Of a DNA stretch of 64,000 nt, positions 63,211-64,000 are shown piece after piece (the stretch's first letter is position 1; each line of letters starts with the position of its first letter). The notes under the pieces are model-generated. The model was not told the origin of the DNA, did not search any database, and saw only the letters and a program-made list of their open reading frames with translations. The translations under genes and the position numbers were made by a program. The stretch is from Pseudomonas sp. AL03 (lineage in GTDB: Bacteria > Pseudomonadota > Gammaproteobacteria > Pseudomonadales > Pseudomonadaceae), in assembly GCF_029960815.1 (NCBI RefSeq), contig NZ_JASBRE010000005.1, forward strand, positions 62,001 to 126,000. Direction: 5' to 3'.

Positions 63211-64000
63211 TTATCCCAATGACTTCTTGTAGCGGCCTTCGATCATCCGGTTCCACGACAGCATGATCAGCAGGTTGAGCAACAGCAGGGCCACGGCGAT
63301 GGCCGCGCCCATCGGCCAGTTGAGCTCTGACAGGTATTGGTCGTAGATCAGCGTGGCGACCATTTTCAGTCGGCGTCCGCCGAGCAGGCCGGGAATCGCA
63401 AACGAACTGGCGGCGAGACCGAACACGATCAACGTGCCGGAGAGCACGCCGGGCATGATCTGGGGCAACACCACTTGGCGCATCACGGTGAAGTGGCTGG
63501 CGCCGAGGGACATCGCGGCCTGCTCGGCGGCCGGATCGAGTTTTTGCAACGAGGTCCAGACCGGAATAATCATGAACGGCAGCATCACGTGGACCAGCGC
63601 GATCACCACCGCAAACGGTGTGTAAAGCAATTTCATCGGCGAGCCGCCGAAGGCTTGCAGGGTCTGGTTGACCAGGCCGTCGGCACCCAGCAACAGGCTC
63701 CAGCCAAAAGCGCGCACCACCACCGAAATCAGCAACGGGGTTAGGATCAGAATCAGGAAAATCGAGCGCCACGGTGCGCCCATGCGGCTGAGGATGTAGG
63801 CCTCGGGCACGCCGATCACCACGCAGAGCAGGGTGGTCAGGGCGCTGATCCACATCGTGCGCAGAAAGATTTCGTAGAAGTACGGGTCGCCCAGCAGGCT
63901 GCTGTAGTGGTCGAGGGTGTAGGCGTCGCCGTTGATCCCAGAGCTGTAGTCGAAAACGTTGAATGACAACACCAAAGTCAGCAGCAGCGGGATAACCAGC
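63211..64000 (-). CDS. ABC transporter permease (PotB type), cut by window edge
   Basis: The right edge removes the start; about 263 residues remain, reading LVIPLLLTLVLSFNVFDYSS at the cut. Helices and an EAA loop (QAAMSLGASHFTVMRQVVLP) identify the first permease of the importer. An ATPase gene is expected upstream, outside the window. Confidence 0.9.
   Translation of the reverse strand, partial: LVIPLLLTLVLSFNVFDYSSGINGDAYTLDHYSSLLGDPYFYEIFLRTMWISALTTLLCVVIGVPEAYILSRMGAPWRSIFLILILTPLLISVVVRAFGWSLLLGADGLVNQTLQAFGGSPMKLLYTPFAVVIALVHVMLPFMIIPVWTSLQKLDPAAEQAAMSLGASHFTVMRQVVLPQIMPGVLSGTLIVFGLAASSFAIPGLLGGRRLKMVATLIYDQYLSELNWPMGAAIAVALLLLNLLIMLSWNRMIEGRYKKSLG

Overview
The window is chromosomal DNA from a Pseudomonas of the fluorescens group. 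The evidence is the GC-rich coding sequence, the tig-clpP-clpX-lon-hupB-ppiD order, fluorescens-type REP sequences, DUF6124 and DUF2242 family genes, and a VasX-type type VI secretion (T6SS) effector locus. Nothing resembles a plasmid, prophage, IS element or CRISPR array. About 90% of the sequence is coding.

Layout. 1-3062: glucarate catabolism (gudD cut by the left edge, a glucarate-type MFS transporter, a divergent GntR/FadR-type regulator). 3155-9573: housekeeping and small genes (trhP, an AI-2E family membrane protein, two small unknown proteins, a secreted Pro/Tyr repeat protein, a shikimate dehydrogenase-like/cupin pair, yceH). 9735-13444: a four-gene envelope-glycan unit (UDP-uronate epimerase type, polyprenyl-phosphate glycosyltransferase type, LAB_N protein, ArnT-like transferase). 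13484-13993: DUF1993. 14046-20641: the VasX-like effector locus. It has one frameshifted effector of about 1,210 residues, two DUF6708-type membrane proteins in a 1,347-bp tandem duplication, a duplicated toxin tail and an orphan toxin fragment. 20895-21517: a strongly structured RNA leader and a DUF6124 gene. 21581-28977: sstT, an MFS pump, nhaR, a small lipoprotein, a TerC protein, a C39-like lipoprotein, two Asp/Pro-rich small proteins and pbpG. 29216-39623: folD, three tRNAs (Arg, His, Leu) and the proteostasis block tig, clpP, clpX, lon, hupB, ppiD, with a sigma-32-like lon promoter and a degenerate tRNA-Asp-like element between hupB and ppiD. 39853-47095: DUF2242 lipoprotein, AraC regulator, a nitrilase-like protein lacking two catalytic residues, fadH, a PLP deaminase-like gene and a cytochrome b561. 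47282-54347: aminophosphonate catabolism (phnX, phnW, two LysR regulators, an OPA-type transporter, an FAD amine oxidase). 54351-58560: a short orphan VgrG, a YebC-family gene, a leucine-rich-repeat protein kinase and a ZapE-like remnant. 58562-64000: an operon, cut by the right edge, with two ABC permeases, an HcnABC/opine-oxidase-like trio and a binding protein.

How the parts work together. The proteostasis block is a classic trigger factor, ClpXP, Lon, HU, PpiD neighbourhood. The phn genes form a full route from 2-aminoethylphosphonate to acetaldehyde plus phosphate, and the FAD oxidase probably feeds N-modified aminophosphonates into it. The last operon couples import of an amine, amino acid or opine to its oxidation. 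The glycan unit could make a lipid-linked uronic acid and transfer it to lipid A or core.

The most unusual material is the effector/DUF6708 locus. The two putative immunity copies share a 355-bp stretch that is identical by eye but differ sharply in their transmembrane block, and toxin pieces lie between and beyond them. Next are the probably pseudoknotted RNA before the DUF6124 gene, the tRNA-like relic, and three copies of a long inverted-repeat element.
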